Of a stretch of 64,000 bases of DNA, positions 52,129-61,399 are shown one piece after another. Source of the stretch: Ga0077527 sp038316355 (GTDB lineage: Bacteria; Pseudomonadota; Gammaproteobacteria; Burkholderiales; SG8-41); assembly GCA_038316355.1 (NCBI GenBank), contig JBBQAO010000010.1:1-64000 (forward strand), in the 5' to 3' direction. Positions within the stretch are counted from its first letter, which is position 1. Every line of letters starts with the position of its first letter. The position numbers and the translations under genes were made by a program. The notes beneath the pieces were generated by a model. That model was given only the letters and a program-made list of their open reading frames with translations, did no database searches and was not told the DNA's origin.

Positions 52129-53241
52129 ATGGCCACAACCCCGATTACCGAGCAGGACGTCCAGACCGCGCTGAAGCAGTTGACGGACCCCAACACCAAA
52201 ACGGACTACGTCACCGCCAAGTCCGCGAAAAACATCAAGATAGAAAGTAACGGCGCCGGAGGCAACAACGTCTCGGTGGACATCCTGCTGGGTTATCCCG
52301 GCAAGAGCCAGATTGAACCCATCCGCAAGGCGGTGGCGGACCAACTGAAAACCCTGCCCGGTGTCGGCAGCGTGACGGTCAATGTGTCGATCAAGATCGT
52401 GCCGCATGCGGTGCAGCGCGGTGTGAAACTGATTCCCGGTGTGAAAAACATCATCGCTGTTGCGTCCGGCAAGGGCGGCGTCGGCAAGAGCACCACCGCA
52501 GTGAACCTGGCACTGGCGCTGGCCGCCGAGGGCGCCAGTGTCGGCATCCTTGATGCCGATATTTACGGCCCGTCGCAGCCGATGATGCTGGGCATTGCCG
52601 GTCGTCCGGAGTCGAAGGATGGCAAGTCGCTGGAACCGATGGAGGCGCACGGCCTGCAGGCAATGTCGATCGGTTTTCTGATCGACACTGAAACACCGAT
52701 GGTGTGGCGCGGCCCGATGGTGACCCAGGCCCTGGAGCAGTTGGTAAATGAAACCAAATGGCGTGATGTTGATTACCTCGTCGTCGATCTGCCGCCGGGC
52801 ACCGGCGACATTCAGCTGACCCTGGCGCAGCGCGTGCCGGTCACCGGCGCGGTGATCGTCACCACGCCACAGGACATCGCGCTGATTGATGCGCGCAAGG
52901 GCCTGAAGATGTTCGAGAAGGTGGGTATTCCCATTCTCGGCATCGTCGAAAACATGTCGCTGCACATCTGTTCGAAGTGCGGTCACGAAGAACACATTTT
53001 TGGCGAAGGCGGTGGCAGCCGGATGGGCACTGATTACAACGTCGAACTGCTGGGCTCGCTGCCGCTGGACATCAATATCCGCAAACAGGCGGACTCCGGC
53101 AAACCGACGGTGGTGGCGGACCCTGATGGCCGGGTGTCTGAAATTTATCGCCAGATCGCGCGCCGCGTCGCGGTGAAAATCGCCGAGAAGCAGCAGGACC
53201 ATTCCGCCGCATTCCCGAAAATCGTTGTAAAAAACACATAG
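52129..53241 (+). CDS. apbC: Mrp/ApbC (NBP35-type) Fe-S cluster carrier ATPase
   Basis: A 370-residue P-loop NTPase that carries Fe-S clusters to apoproteins. Residues 1-95 are a MIP18/DUF59 domain (VQTALKQLTDPNTKTDY, GNNVSVDILLGYPGKSQIE). The deviant Walker A is SGKGGVGKSTT near residue 113, followed by DADIYGPSQP and the Walker B-like DYLVVDLPPGTGD, and the cluster-binding CxxC is in HICSKCGHEE. The ATG at 52129 is preferred over the longer open frame because it matches family starts and follows a plausible -10 (TACAAT at 52085-52090). It is divergent from metG, a common neighbour in betaproteobacteria. Confidence 0.95.
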   Translation: MATTPITEQDVQTALKQLTDPNTKTDYVTAKSAKNIKIESNGAGGNNVSVDILLGYPGKSQIEPIRKAVADQLKTLPGVGSVTVNVSIKIVPHAVQRGVKLIPGVKNIIAVASGKGGVGKSTTAVNLALALAAEGASVGILDADIYGPSQPMMLGIAGRPESKDGKSLEPMEAHGLQAMSIGFLIDTETPMVWRGPMVTQALEQLVNETKWRDVDYLVVDLPPGTGDIQLTLAQRVPVTGAVIVTTPQDIALIDARKGLKMFEKVGIPILGIVENMSLHICSKCGHEEHIFGEGGGSRMGTDYNVELLGSLPLDINIRKQADSGKPTVVADPDGRVSEIYRQIARRVAVKIAEKQQDHSAAFPKIVVKNT

Positions 53242-53445
53242 TCTGGATGGGGAAACCCTTTCGAATCCGCGGGATTCGGCGCTAAGATGGCGGCGTGCTG
53301 AATTCCGCGATTACCGTCCAATGCGCCTGCCCGGCGCGCAGCCGCCCGTGACGGCGCGGCGCAGCATGGTGTGCGCATCGCTTCTGCGCCGCCAGTCCAC
53401 ACCCCAGTAGTTCCCCCGACGCTCACCCATACCAGCAGAGGCACC

Positions 53446-55686
53446 ATGCGCTTCCGTTTTCCGGTCATCATCATCGACGAAGACTTCCGCTCGGAAAACA
53501 CGAGTGGTCTGGGCATCCGCGCGCTGGCCAAGGCGCTGGAGGACGAGGGGCTCGAGGTGCTGGGCGAGACCAGCTACGGCGACCTGTCATCCTTTGCCCA
53601 GCAGCAGTCCCGCGCTTCGGTTTTTATCCTGTCGGTCGATGACGATGATTTCTCGGCGCAGGAGCTGGAGTCGACGATCGGTGAGCTGCGTACCTTCGTC
53701 AAGGCGATCCGCTTTCGCAATGCCGAGATTCCGATTTTCCTCTATGGTGAGACTCAGACTTCGCGGCATATCCCGAACGACGTGCTGCGCGAGCTGCACG
53801 GCTTCATTCACATGTTCGAGGACACGCCGGAGTTCGTCGCGCGTTACATCGTGCGCGAATCCAAGGCCTATCTCGACAGCCTGGCGCCGCCGTTTTTCCG
53901 TGCGCTGACCCATTACGCGCAGGACGGCTCGTATTCCTGGCACTGCCCGGGGCACTCCGGCGGTGTCGCGTTCCTGAAAAGCCCCGTCGGTCAGATGTTC
54001 CACCAGTTTTTCGGCGAAAACCTGTTGCGCGCCGACGTTTGCAACGCGGTCGAGGAACTCGGCCAGTTGCTCGATCACTCGGGGCCGGTGGCGGCTTCGG
54101 AGCGCAACGCCGCGCGTATTTTCAACTGCGACCACCTGTTTTTTGTCACCAACGGCACTTCGACTTCGAACAAGATGGTGTGGCATTCGACGGTGGCGCC
54201 GGGTGACGTGGTGATCGTTGACCGCAACTGCCATGTGTCGATCCTGCATGCGATCACCATGACCGGCGCGGTGCCGGTGTTCCTGATGCCGACGCGCAAT
54301 CACTTCGGCATCATCGGTCCGATCCCGCTGGAAGAGTTCACCTGGGAAAACATCGAGAAAAAAATCCGCGCCAATCCGTTTGCCTCGAAATCGAAATCCA
54401 AGCCGCGCATCCTGACGATCACGCAGAGCACCTACGACGGCATTCTCTACAACGTCGATGCCATCAAGGAAAAGCTCGACGGCAAGATCGATACACTGCA
54501 TTTCGACGAGGCCTGGCTGCCGCACGCGACCTTCCACAAGTTCTACCACGGCATGCATGCCATCGGCCGCGACCGGCCGCGGACCAAGGAGTCAGTGGTG
54601 TTTGCGACGCAGTCCACGCACAAGCTGCTGGCGGGACTGTCGCAGGCTTCGCAGATCCTGGTGCAGGACAGCGAGACGCGCAAACTCGATTACGACACCT
54701 TCAACGAAGCCTATCTGATGCATACCTCGACGAGCCCGCAGTACGCGATCATCGCGTCCTGCGACGTCGCGGCGGCGATGATGGAACCGCCGGGCGGCAC
54801 CGCGCTGGTCGAGGACTCGATCATGGAGGCGCTGGATTTCCGCCGCGCCATGCGCAAGGTTGACGCTGAATTCGGCAAGGACTGGTGGTTCAAGGTGTGG
54901 GGACCGGAGCGCCTTGCCGCCGAAGGCGTCGGCAATCGCGACGACTGGATGCTGCGTCCGTCGGAACGCTGGCACGGTTTCGGCAACCTCGAAGCCGGTT
55001 TCAACATGCTGGATCCGATCAAGGCCACGGTAATCACACCGGGGCTGGACGTGACCGGCAAGTTTGCCAAGAGCGGCATCCCGGCGGTGGTGGTGACCCG
55101 GTATCTTGCCGAGCACGGCATCATTGTCGAGAAGACCGGGCTGTACTCGTTTTTCATCATGTTCACTATCGGCATTACCAAGGGCCGCTGGAATACGATG
55201 GTCACCGAATTGCAGCAGTTCAAGGACGACTACGACAACAACCGGCCGCTGTGGCGCGTGTTGCCGGAGTTCCTGGCGGCGTATCCGCGCTACGAAAAAA
55301 TCGGTTTGAAGGATCTGTGCGAACAGATTCACGGTGTCTACAAGGCCAACGACATTGCGCGACTGACCACGGAGATGTACCTGTCGGACATGCAGCCGGC
55401 GATGCCGCCCGCCGAAGCCTGGGCGCGCATGGCGCATCGCAGGATCGAGCGTGTTGACATCGACAAACTCGAAGGGCGCGTAGCCAGCGTGCTGCTGACG
55501 CCGTATCCGCCAGGCATACCGCTGCTGATTCCCGGAGAGCGTTTCAACAGCACCATCGTGCGTTATCTGCAGTTCGCTCGCATGTTCAACCGCCAGTTCC
55601 CCGGTTTTGACACCGACATCCATGGCCTGGTATCGGAGGGCAGCGGCGAAGCGCTGCATTATTTCGTCGATTGCGTTGCGGATTGA
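53446..55686 (+). CDS. PLP-dependent Orn/Lys/Arg decarboxylase (group III)
   Basis: A 746-residue decarboxylase of basic amino acids. Residues 1-125 are the flavodoxin-like N-terminal wing domain (FPVIIIDEDFRSENTSGLGI). The PLP domain follows with SWHCPGHSGGVAFLKSP, TNGTSTSNKMVWHS, HFDEAWLPHATFH and the Schiff-base lysine in ATQSTHKLLAGLSQAS. A C-terminal domain includes LTPYPPGIPLLIPGERF. The size and segment order match inducible decarboxylases such as AdiA, LdcI and SpeF; the substrate (arginine, lysine or ornithine) cannot be fixed by eye. No antiporter gene is next to it, so an acid-resistance cycle is not supported locally. Three PaaK-like genes follow on the same strand. Confidence 0.9.
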   Translation: MRFRFPVIIIDEDFRSENTSGLGIRALAKALEDEGLEVLGETSYGDLSSFAQQQSRASVFILSVDDDDFSAQELESTIGELRTFVKAIRFRNAEIPIFLYGETQTSRHIPNDVLRELHGFIHMFEDTPEFVARYIVRESKAYLDSLAPPFFRALTHYAQDGSYSWHCPGHSGGVAFLKSPVGQMFHQFFGENLLRADVCNAVEELGQLLDHSGPVAASERNAARIFNCDHLFFVTNGTSTSNKMVWHSTVAPGDVVIVDRNCHVSILHAITMTGAVPVFLMPTRNHFGIIGPIPLEEFTWENIEKKIRANPFASKSKSKPRILTITQSTYDGILYNVDAIKEKLDGKIDTLHFDEAWLPHATFHKFYHGMHAIGRDRPRTKESVVFATQSTHKLLAGLSQASQILVQDSETRKLDYDTFNEAYLMHTSTSPQYAIIASCDVAAAMMEPPGGTALVEDSIMEALDFRRAMRKVDAEFGKDWWFKVWGPERLAAEGVGNRDDWMLRPSERWHGFGNLEAGFNMLDPIKATVITPGLDVTGKFAKSGIPAVVVTRYLAEHGIIVEKTGLYSFFIMFTIGITKGRWNTMVTELQQFKDDYDNNRPLWRVLPEFLAAYPRYEKIGLKDLCEQIHGVYKANDIARLTTEMYLSDMQPAMPPAEAWARMAHRRIERVDIDKLEGRVASVLLTPYPPGIPLLIPGERFNSTIVRYLQFARMFNRQFPGFDTDIHGLVSEGSGEALHYFVDCVAD

Positions 55687-55754
55687 TATTGCGTTAATCA
55701 ATAAGTAATTGTTTTTATTTATTAATTTATAGTTTCACGGGAGACTCGCGCGCG

Positions 55755-57116
55755 ATGCACAAGCTGGCGCATACCCCTGTTCCCGGCAGTGCACTCGGCG
55801 GCATGGCGTGGCCGGCGCTGCCCGGCGCCGAGGGCGCGCGCATGCTGGCCCTGCAATACCAGTTCGCGCAAAGCGAACGCTGGTCTCCGGCGAAATTGCG
55901 TAAGGCGCAGTTCGCGCAGATGACCCAACTGCTGCATCACGCCAAAACCACCGTGCCGTTTTATCGCGATCGTCTTGCCGGCATTGCGGCGGATCAGCCA
56001 CTTGATGCTGCAGCCTTTGTGCAGATCCCGTTGCTGCGCCGGCAGGACATCCAGGAACACTTTGAAGCACTGCTCAGCCGCGCGCTGCCGCCGGACCATG
56101 GCGGCATGCAGGAAGGCAATACCTCGGGTTCCACCGGCCGGCCGATCCGTTTCATGATGACGCCGCTGCTGGAAGTGTTCTGGCATGCCTTCACGCTGCG
56201 CGAACACCTGTGGCAGCGCCGCGATTTCTCCGGCAAGCTGGCGGCGATCCGCGCGCGCGTGAATCCCGGCGGCGGTCCCGGCTGGGGCGCATCCACCGAC
56301 TCCACGTTTCGCACCGGCCCTTCGGTGATGTGCAATACCGAGCAGCCGATTCCGCAGCAGGCGCAGTGGCTGATGCAGGAGAATCCCGATTACCTGATCA
56401 GCGTGGCATCCAATGTGCAGGAACTGGCGCGGCATTGCGGGAAACTCGGGCTGCGGCCGCCGCGCTTGCTCGAAGTGCGCACTTATGGCGAAGCACTGCA
56501 TCCCGATGCGCGCAAGGAAATCCGTGCGGCCTGGGGTGTGCCGGTGATCGACATGTATTCCTGCCGCGAAGCGGGGTATCTCGCGCTGCAATGTCCGGAG
56601 CACGAGCACTACCATGTGCAATCCGAAGGAATTTACCTGGAATTGCTCGATGATCACGGCCAGCCCTGTGCGCCCGGTACTTTGGGTCGCGTGGTGATCA
56701 CGGTGCTGCACAATTTTGCGACGCCGCTGATCCGTTATGACATCGGTGATTATGCCGAGGCTGGCGAACCCTGTGACTGTGGCCGCAGCCTGCCGGTGAT
56801 CAAACGCATCGTCGGCCGGGTGCGCAACATGCTGCGTTTGCCCGGTGGCGGCATGCGTCATCCGCGCTTCGGCGAGGCACAGTTCGGCAGCATTGCGCCG
56901 GTGCGGCAGTTCCAGGTGGTGCAGAAAACCCTGCAGGACATCGAGGTGGCGCTGGTGGTGGCGCGTCCGCTGACGGTGGGCGATGAAATGGTGTTGCGCG
57001 CATTGATCGTGAAGAATCTGAAGCATCCGTTCAAGGTGTCTTTCGTCTACCGCGACGACATCCCGCGTTCGGCCGGCGGCAAATACGAGGATTTCCGTTC
57101 GGAGGTGATGGCATGA
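55755..57116 (+). CDS. PaaK/CapK-like acyl-adenylate-forming ligase (tandem copy 1)
   Basis: A 453-residue member of the phenylacetate-CoA ligase-like branch of the adenylate-forming superfamily. The ATP loop is NTSGSTGRPIRF near residues 120-131; other shared pieces are EVRTYGEALHPDARKEIRAA, DMYSCREAGYLALQCPEHEH and LIRYDIGDYAE. The C-terminal catalytic lysine is in SAGGKYEDFRSEV. A Cys-rich CDCGRSLP lies in the linker. It shares most residues with copy 2 by eye. No acyltransferase, carrier protein or phenylacetate pathway gene is nearby, so the acid activated is unknown. Its stop overlaps a new ATG that opens only seven codons (57113-57136). Confidence 0.85.
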   Translation: MHKLAHTPVPGSALGGMAWPALPGAEGARMLALQYQFAQSERWSPAKLRKAQFAQMTQLLHHAKTTVPFYRDRLAGIAADQPLDAAAFVQIPLLRRQDIQEHFEALLSRALPPDHGGMQEGNTSGSTGRPIRFMMTPLLEVFWHAFTLREHLWQRRDFSGKLAAIRARVNPGGGPGWGASTDSTFRTGPSVMCNTEQPIPQQAQWLMQENPDYLISVASNVQELARHCGKLGLRPPRLLEVRTYGEALHPDARKEIRAAWGVPVIDMYSCREAGYLALQCPEHEHYHVQSEGIYLELLDDHGQPCAPGTLGRVVITVLHNFATPLIRYDIGDYAEAGEPCDCGRSLPVIKRIVGRVRNMLRLPGGGMRHPRFGEAQFGSIAPVRQFQVVQKTLQDIEVALVVARPLTVGDEMVLRALIVKNLKHPFKVSFVYRDDIPRSAGGKYEDFRSEVMA

Positions 57117-57153
57117 GCATGAGCAAGGCTGCCTGACGGAAAGACCGGATCCA

Positions 57154-57325
57154 ATTAACCGCCGATGAACGCCGATGAACGCAGATTAAACAGATTCAAA
57201 AATCGCGCTGGAATCGGTCCATAATAATTTATCAGAAACAATGGCTTACATTGATTCAACAGGCTGCTTTCCGATGTTTTTGATTTTATCGGCGGCGTTA
57301 ATCCGCGTTCATCTGCGGTTAACGT
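57154..57325. repeat. Intergenic inverted repeat, ACCGCCGATGAACGC family (copy 4)
   Basis: AACCGCCGATGAACGCCGATG and GAACGCAGATTAAA on the left (given by parts) mirror TTAATCCGCGTTCATCTGCG and GTTAACGTTT on the right, with an AT-rich centre of about 90 bases. It fills most of the gap between ligase copies 1 and 2. Confidence 0.85.
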
Positions 57326-57392
57326 TTTCAGATTCTGATATGGGCTCTAAGTCACCCGGACTGCAGCCCGCAAATTTCCAGGTCTTCCGGTA

Positions 57393-58760
57393 ATGCACAA
57401 GCTGGCGCACACCGCCGTTCCCGGCAGCGCCCTGCAGCATGTGCTGTGGCCGGCCGTGCCGGGCACCGAAGGCGCGCGCATGCTGGCGATGCAGTACCAG
57501 TTTGCGCAGAGCGAGCGCTGGTCCCCCGAGGTGCTGGCTGCGGCGCAGTTTGCGCAACTGGGTCATCTGCTGCGCCATGCGCAGGCCACGGTGCCGTTTT
57601 ACCGCGAGCGTCTTGCGGGACTGGCACTGGATCGGCCGCTGGATGCGGCGACGTTTTCACGCATCCCGTTGCTGCGGCGGCAGGACATCCAGGAAAAATT
57701 TGATGCCCTGTGCAGTCAGGCCGTGCCTGCGGATCATGGTCAAAGCTATCCCGGGGAATCGTCCGGATCCACCGGCCGGCCGATCCGTTATCTGAAGACT
57801 GAACTGAATGACGTGTTCTGGCACGCGTTCACGGTGCGCGACCACCTGTGGCAGCGCCGCGATTTTTCCGGGAAGCTGGCGGCCATTCGCGGGCCGGGGC
57901 GGCTGCAGCCGGGCTCGGGAACGGGCTGGGGTGTTTCGACCGATGCCGCATTTCATACCGGCCCGGTGGCGATGAGCACCACCGAGCAGTCGCTGGCCGC
58001 GCAGGTGGAATGGCTGATGCGGGAAAACCCCGAGTACCTGATGGGCATCGCGTCCAATGTGCAGGAACTCGCGCGTTATTGCGGCCGGCAGGGCCTGCGC
58101 CCGTCACGGCTGCGCGAGGTGCGTACTTACGGCGAGGTGCTGCATCCCGGGTTACGCTCGACCGTCCGCGCCGCATGGGATGTGCCGGTCACCGACATGT
58201 ATTCCTGCCGCGAAGGGGGATATCTCGCATTGCAATGCCCGCAGCACGAGCACTATCACGTGCAGGCCGAAGGCGTGTACCTGGAATTGCTGAATGCCGA
58301 AGGGCAGCTGTGCTCGCCCGGGGAACTGGGGCGCGTGGTGATCACACCGTTGCACGCTTTTGCGATGCCGCTGATCCGTTATGAGGTCGGTGATTACGCG
58401 GAAGCCGGCGCGCCCTGCAATTGCGGCCGCGGCTTGCCGGTGATCCGCTGCATTGCCGGGCGCGTGCGCAACATGCTGCGCCTCCCCGGCGGCGGCCTGC
58501 GGTATCCGCGCTTCGGCGAATACCAGTTCGGCAACTTCGAGGCGGTGCGCCAGTTCCAGGTGGTGCAGAAAAGCCTGAGTGATATTGAGGTGGCGCTGGT
58601 GGTGGCGCGGCCGCTGCAGCCTGCTGAAACAGAGGCACTGCGCGCGCTGATCCTGAAAAACCTCGGCTATCCGTTCAATGTGTCGTTTGTTTATCGCGAC
58701 GCCATTCCGCGTTCGGCGGGCGGCAAATATGAGGATTTCCGTTCCGAGGTGGCGGCATGA
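57393..58760 (+). CDS. PaaK/CapK-like acyl-adenylate-forming ligase (tandem copy 2)
   Basis: A 455-residue paralogue of the preceding ligase. It opens with the same MHKLAHT-VPGSAL pattern and has SSGSTGRPIRYLK near residue 121, VRTYGEVLHPGLRSTVRAAW, DMYSCREGGYLALQCPQHEH, CNCGRGLPVIRCIAGRVRN, and the catalytic lysine in SAGGKYEDFRSEV. Identity with copy 1 is high over the whole length, so duplication is recent. A 172-base repeat element separates it from copy 1. Its last codons overlap the start of copy 3 by ATGA, so those two are translationally coupled. Confidence 0.85.
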   Translation: MHKLAHTAVPGSALQHVLWPAVPGTEGARMLAMQYQFAQSERWSPEVLAAAQFAQLGHLLRHAQATVPFYRERLAGLALDRPLDAATFSRIPLLRRQDIQEKFDALCSQAVPADHGQSYPGESSGSTGRPIRYLKTELNDVFWHAFTVRDHLWQRRDFSGKLAAIRGPGRLQPGSGTGWGVSTDAAFHTGPVAMSTTEQSLAAQVEWLMRENPEYLMGIASNVQELARYCGRQGLRPSRLREVRTYGEVLHPGLRSTVRAAWDVPVTDMYSCREGGYLALQCPQHEHYHVQAEGVYLELLNAEGQLCSPGELGRVVITPLHAFAMPLIRYEVGDYAEAGAPCNCGRGLPVIRCIAGRVRNMLRLPGGGLRYPRFGEYQFGNFEAVRQFQVVQKSLSDIEVALVVARPLQPAETEALRALILKNLGYPFNVSFVYRDAIPRSAGGKYEDFRSEVAA

Positions 58761-60103
58761 ACGCACTGCCGCAGTTGCCGCGCTCGATCTGCAGCGGCGT
58801 GGAATGGCCGGCATTGCCCGACGACAGCAGTGCGCAGATGTTGGCACTGCAGTACCAATTCGAGCAGAGTCAGTGGTGGTCCCCGGAGCGGTTGCAGGAT
58901 TTGCAGCTTCAGCAATTCGCACAGGTGTTTCAACATGCGGTGACGACAGTGCCGTATTACCGCGAGCGTTTTGCCTCCTGGGCTGCGGGCATCACATCGT
59001 GGGAACAGTACCGCGCGTTGCCGCTCAGCGCGCGTCGCGATATCCAGCAGGCGGGCGCCGATATGCATAGCACCGCACCGCCGCCCGGGCATGGTGCGCT
59101 GGTCACAACCCAGTCCTCAGGTTCGACGGGTAACCCGCTGGTGACCCGGGGCACGGCATGGACACAACTGCTGTGGCATGCGCTGCTGTTGCGCGATCAT
59201 CTGTGGCACGGACGTGATTTCAGCGGCAAGCTGGCCGCCATCCGCAGCAAGACCGAGGGCCTCAGTGCGCCGTCCTGGGGGCCGGCTACAGCGGCATTTC
59301 ATACCGGACCTTCGGTCATCCGTAACCTGACAGTTGATCTCGATGAGCAGTTGCACTGGCTGGTGCGCGAAGCCCCTGACTATGTGCTTGCCCATGCCAC
59401 ACACATACAGGCGCTTGCTGCGCGCAGCATCGAACTCGGGATCACGCTGCCCGGGGTGAAGGAGGCACGTACCTACGGCGAGATGCTGCGCGCCGAGGCG
59501 CGCGATATCGTGCGCCGAGCCTGGGGTGTGAAAATCGTTGACAGCTACAGTTCCGAAGAGCTTGGCTACATGGCCCTGCAATGTCCTGCAAGCGAGAACT
59601 ATCATGTGCAATCGGAAAGCCTGATTGTCGAGGTGCTGGATGAGTCCGGTGCTCCATGCGCCCCGGGAGTGATCGGTCAGGTTGTCGTAACGACGCTGCA
59701 AAATTTCGCAATGCCGTTGATCCGTTATGCCAGCGGTGATTTTGCCGAACTGGCGGAATCCTGTTTGTGCGGTCGTGGACTGCCTGCCCTGCGGCGTATC
59801 GTCGGTCGACAGCGTAATATGCTGGTACGGCCCGATGGTGTGCGGTATTGGCCGAGTTTCCCGGCCCAGGCATGGGCTGACATTGCGCCTGTCCTGCAAG
59901 TGCAACTGGTGCAGGACGCAGTCGATCATATCGAGGTGCGCGCGGTGATGGCCCGTGATTTTGCCGGGGACGAGGGCCAGCGGCTGATAGCGGCATTCCA
60001 GGCCTGTCTCGATTATCCATTCCGCATCACGCTGCGTCGCGTCGATGCGATTGCGGTGGGCGCCGGTGGCAAGTACGAGGATTTTGTGTCGCTGCTGTCC
60101 TGA
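58757..60103 (+). CDS. PaaK/CapK-like acyl-adenylate-forming ligase (tandem copy 3, more diverged)
   Basis: A 448-residue third paralogue. It keeps QSSGSTGNPLVTR near residue 115, EARTYGEMLRAEARDIVRRA, DSYSSEELGYMALQCPASEN and the Lys in VGAGGKYEDFVSLLS. It differs from copies 1 and 2 at many positions (for example SSEELGY where they have SCREAGY/SCREGGY) and lacks their shared N-terminus. This suggests an older split and a different acid substrate. It starts four bases before the stop of copy 2. It is convergent with a Sel1-repeat gene, 6 bases apart. Confidence 0.84.
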   Translation: MNALPQLPRSICSGVEWPALPDDSSAQMLALQYQFEQSQWWSPERLQDLQLQQFAQVFQHAVTTVPYYRERFASWAAGITSWEQYRALPLSARRDIQQAGADMHSTAPPPGHGALVTTQSSGSTGNPLVTRGTAWTQLLWHALLLRDHLWHGRDFSGKLAAIRSKTEGLSAPSWGPATAAFHTGPSVIRNLTVDLDEQLHWLVREAPDYVLAHATHIQALAARSIELGITLPGVKEARTYGEMLRAEARDIVRRAWGVKIVDSYSSEELGYMALQCPASENYHVQSESLIVEVLDESGAPCAPGVIGQVVVTTLQNFAMPLIRYASGDFAELAESCLCGRGLPALRRIVGRQRNMLVRPDGVRYWPSFPAQAWADIAPVLQVQLVQDAVDHIEVRAVMARDFAGDEGQRLIAAFQACLDYPFRITLRRVDAIAVGAGGKYEDFVSLLS

Positions 60104-60109
60104 GCCGGA

Positions 60110-60778
60110 TCAGGGTGCGCCTTTCCGGAGTTTTACCATCCAAGCCACGGCTTTTTGGTCAGCGTCTTGTCTCTGTGTGTCCGACAAATCAGCGGCTAGT
60201 CGCGCAATGTTTTGTGCTGCTCGTTCGTCCCCCTGCAGTGCGGCGACCTTGATCCAGAAATAAGCCTCCTGCGGATTGCGCTCCACACCCTTGCCTTCGT
60301 GCAGCAGCAGGCCCAGGTTGTACTGCGCCTGCACGTGGCTGCGACGCGCGGCTTCGCGGAACCAGCGCGCGGCGCGGGCCGGGTCAGCTCCCACACCTTC
60401 GCCCTGTACATAAGTCAGTCCAAGGTTGAATTGCGCGCCCGGATCGTTCTGCGCGGCGGAAAAATTCCACCAGCGGTGGGCTTCCGCCATATTTTTGGTG
60501 ACGCCGTAGCCGCGGGCATACATCAGGCCGAGGCTGGTCTGTGCGCCGGCATCCCCGGTTTTCGCAAGACGCCGGTACCAGTCAGCCGCTTTGGCGAAAT
60601 CCTGTTCCACGCCGTCCTGCCCGGCGTAATAGGCATTGGCCAGCGCGCGCATCGCCGTGCGGTCTCCGGCATCGGCGCGGATGGTCAGGTCATTGATGGT
60701 GATTCGTGATTCTGCGGCGTGCGTGCCGCATGCGGTAACCGCGATCAGTAAGGCGATGAGCAGGGCAGGTAGTTGCAT
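60110..60778 (-). CDS. Sel1-repeat (TPR-like) exported protein
   Basis: A 222-residue protein with a signal peptide (MQLPALLIALLIAVTACGTHAA, first 20: MQLPALLIALLIAVTACGTH). The cysteine at 17 lies in a weak lipobox (VTAC), so it may be a lipoprotein. At least four Sel1 repeats follow, each about 36 residues: AMRALANAYYAGQDGVEQDF, AQTSLGLMYARGYGVTKNMA, AQFNLGLTYVQGEGVGADPA and AQYNLGLLLHEGKGVERNPQ. Such proteins act as envelope adaptors. No partner gene is evident. Confidence 0.88.
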   Translation of the reverse strand: MQLPALLIALLIAVTACGTHAAESRITINDLTIRADAGDRTAMRALANAYYAGQDGVEQDFAKAADWYRRLAKTGDAGAQTSLGLMYARGYGVTKNMAEAHRWWNFSAAQNDPGAQFNLGLTYVQGEGVGADPARAARWFREAARRSHVQAQYNLGLLLHEGKGVERNPQEAYFWIKVAALQGDERAAQNIARLAADLSDTQRQDADQKAVAWMVKLRKGAP

Positions 60779-60824
60779 GATTGCTCTCCCTTTTATTCCA
60801 GACCCTTCTGCTTCGCTTAAAGTG

Positions 60825-60850
60825 TTCCCTTGCCCCGGAGGGGGAAGGGA
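60825..60850. other. Inverted repeat downstream of folA
   Basis: TTCCCTT-g-CCCC pairs with GGGG-g-AAGGGA around a short loop. It resembles a shortened form of the GC-rich palindromic repeats in metG and upstream of thyA. No T-run follows on the leftward strand. Confidence 0.4.
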
Positions 60851-60889
60851 GGTATCAGCGGCCGACGGCTGATGCCGTTGGCAGTGAAA

Positions 60890-61399
60890 TCAGCCCGGCA
60901 CACGGTCATGGATCTCGAAGCGGTAATCGTGGGCATGGCGATCATCCCTGCTGTAATGCCGGGGGCTGTGTGCACGCCATTGTGCCGGATCAAATTCGGG
61001 CATGCGCGTGTCCCCTGCAGGCTCGGCATCGACGACAGTCAGGTAAATCCGGTCAGCCTTGGGCAGTGCGGCGCGGTAGAGTTCGCCGCCACCGATGACA
61101 AATATTTCGCTGTCGCCGGCGCACAGCGTGACGGCTTCATCCAGAGTGTGCGCGATCTTGGCGCCGGCGATGGTGTAATCGTGCTGTCGCGTGACGATCA
61201 CCGTGGTGCGGCCGGGCAGCAGCCGGTTGATCGATTCATAAGTCTTGCGGCCCATGATGATGTGGTGGCCCATGGTCACCGTTTTGAATAACTGCAGTTC
61301 GTCGGGCAGGTGCCAGGGAATCTTGCCGCCAGCGCCGATGACGCGGTTTTTGGCCATGGCTACGATCAGCGAAAGGCGCGGTTTTTCCGCTGCGGTCAC
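60890..61399 (-). CDS. folA: Dihydrofolate reductase
   Basis: A 169-residue enzyme that makes tetrahydrofolate with NADPH. Visible features: LIVAMAKNRVIGAGGKIPWH near residues 11-30, LPDELQLFKTVTMGH with the active-site acid as Glu, IMGRKTYESI, and the cofactor loop IFVIGGGELYRAALPKADRI. The start (61399) overlaps the thyA stop by four bases, so the two are coupled; thyA oxidises the cofactor that FolA regenerates. Confidence 0.95.
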   Translation of the reverse strand: MTAAEKPRLSLIVAMAKNRVIGAGGKIPWHLPDELQLFKTVTMGHHIIMGRKTYESINRLLPGRTTVIVTRQHDYTIAGAKIAHTLDEAVTLCAGDSEIFVIGGGELYRAALPKADRIYLTVVDAEPAGDTRMPEFDPAQWRAHSPRHYSRDDRHAHDYRFEIHDRVPG

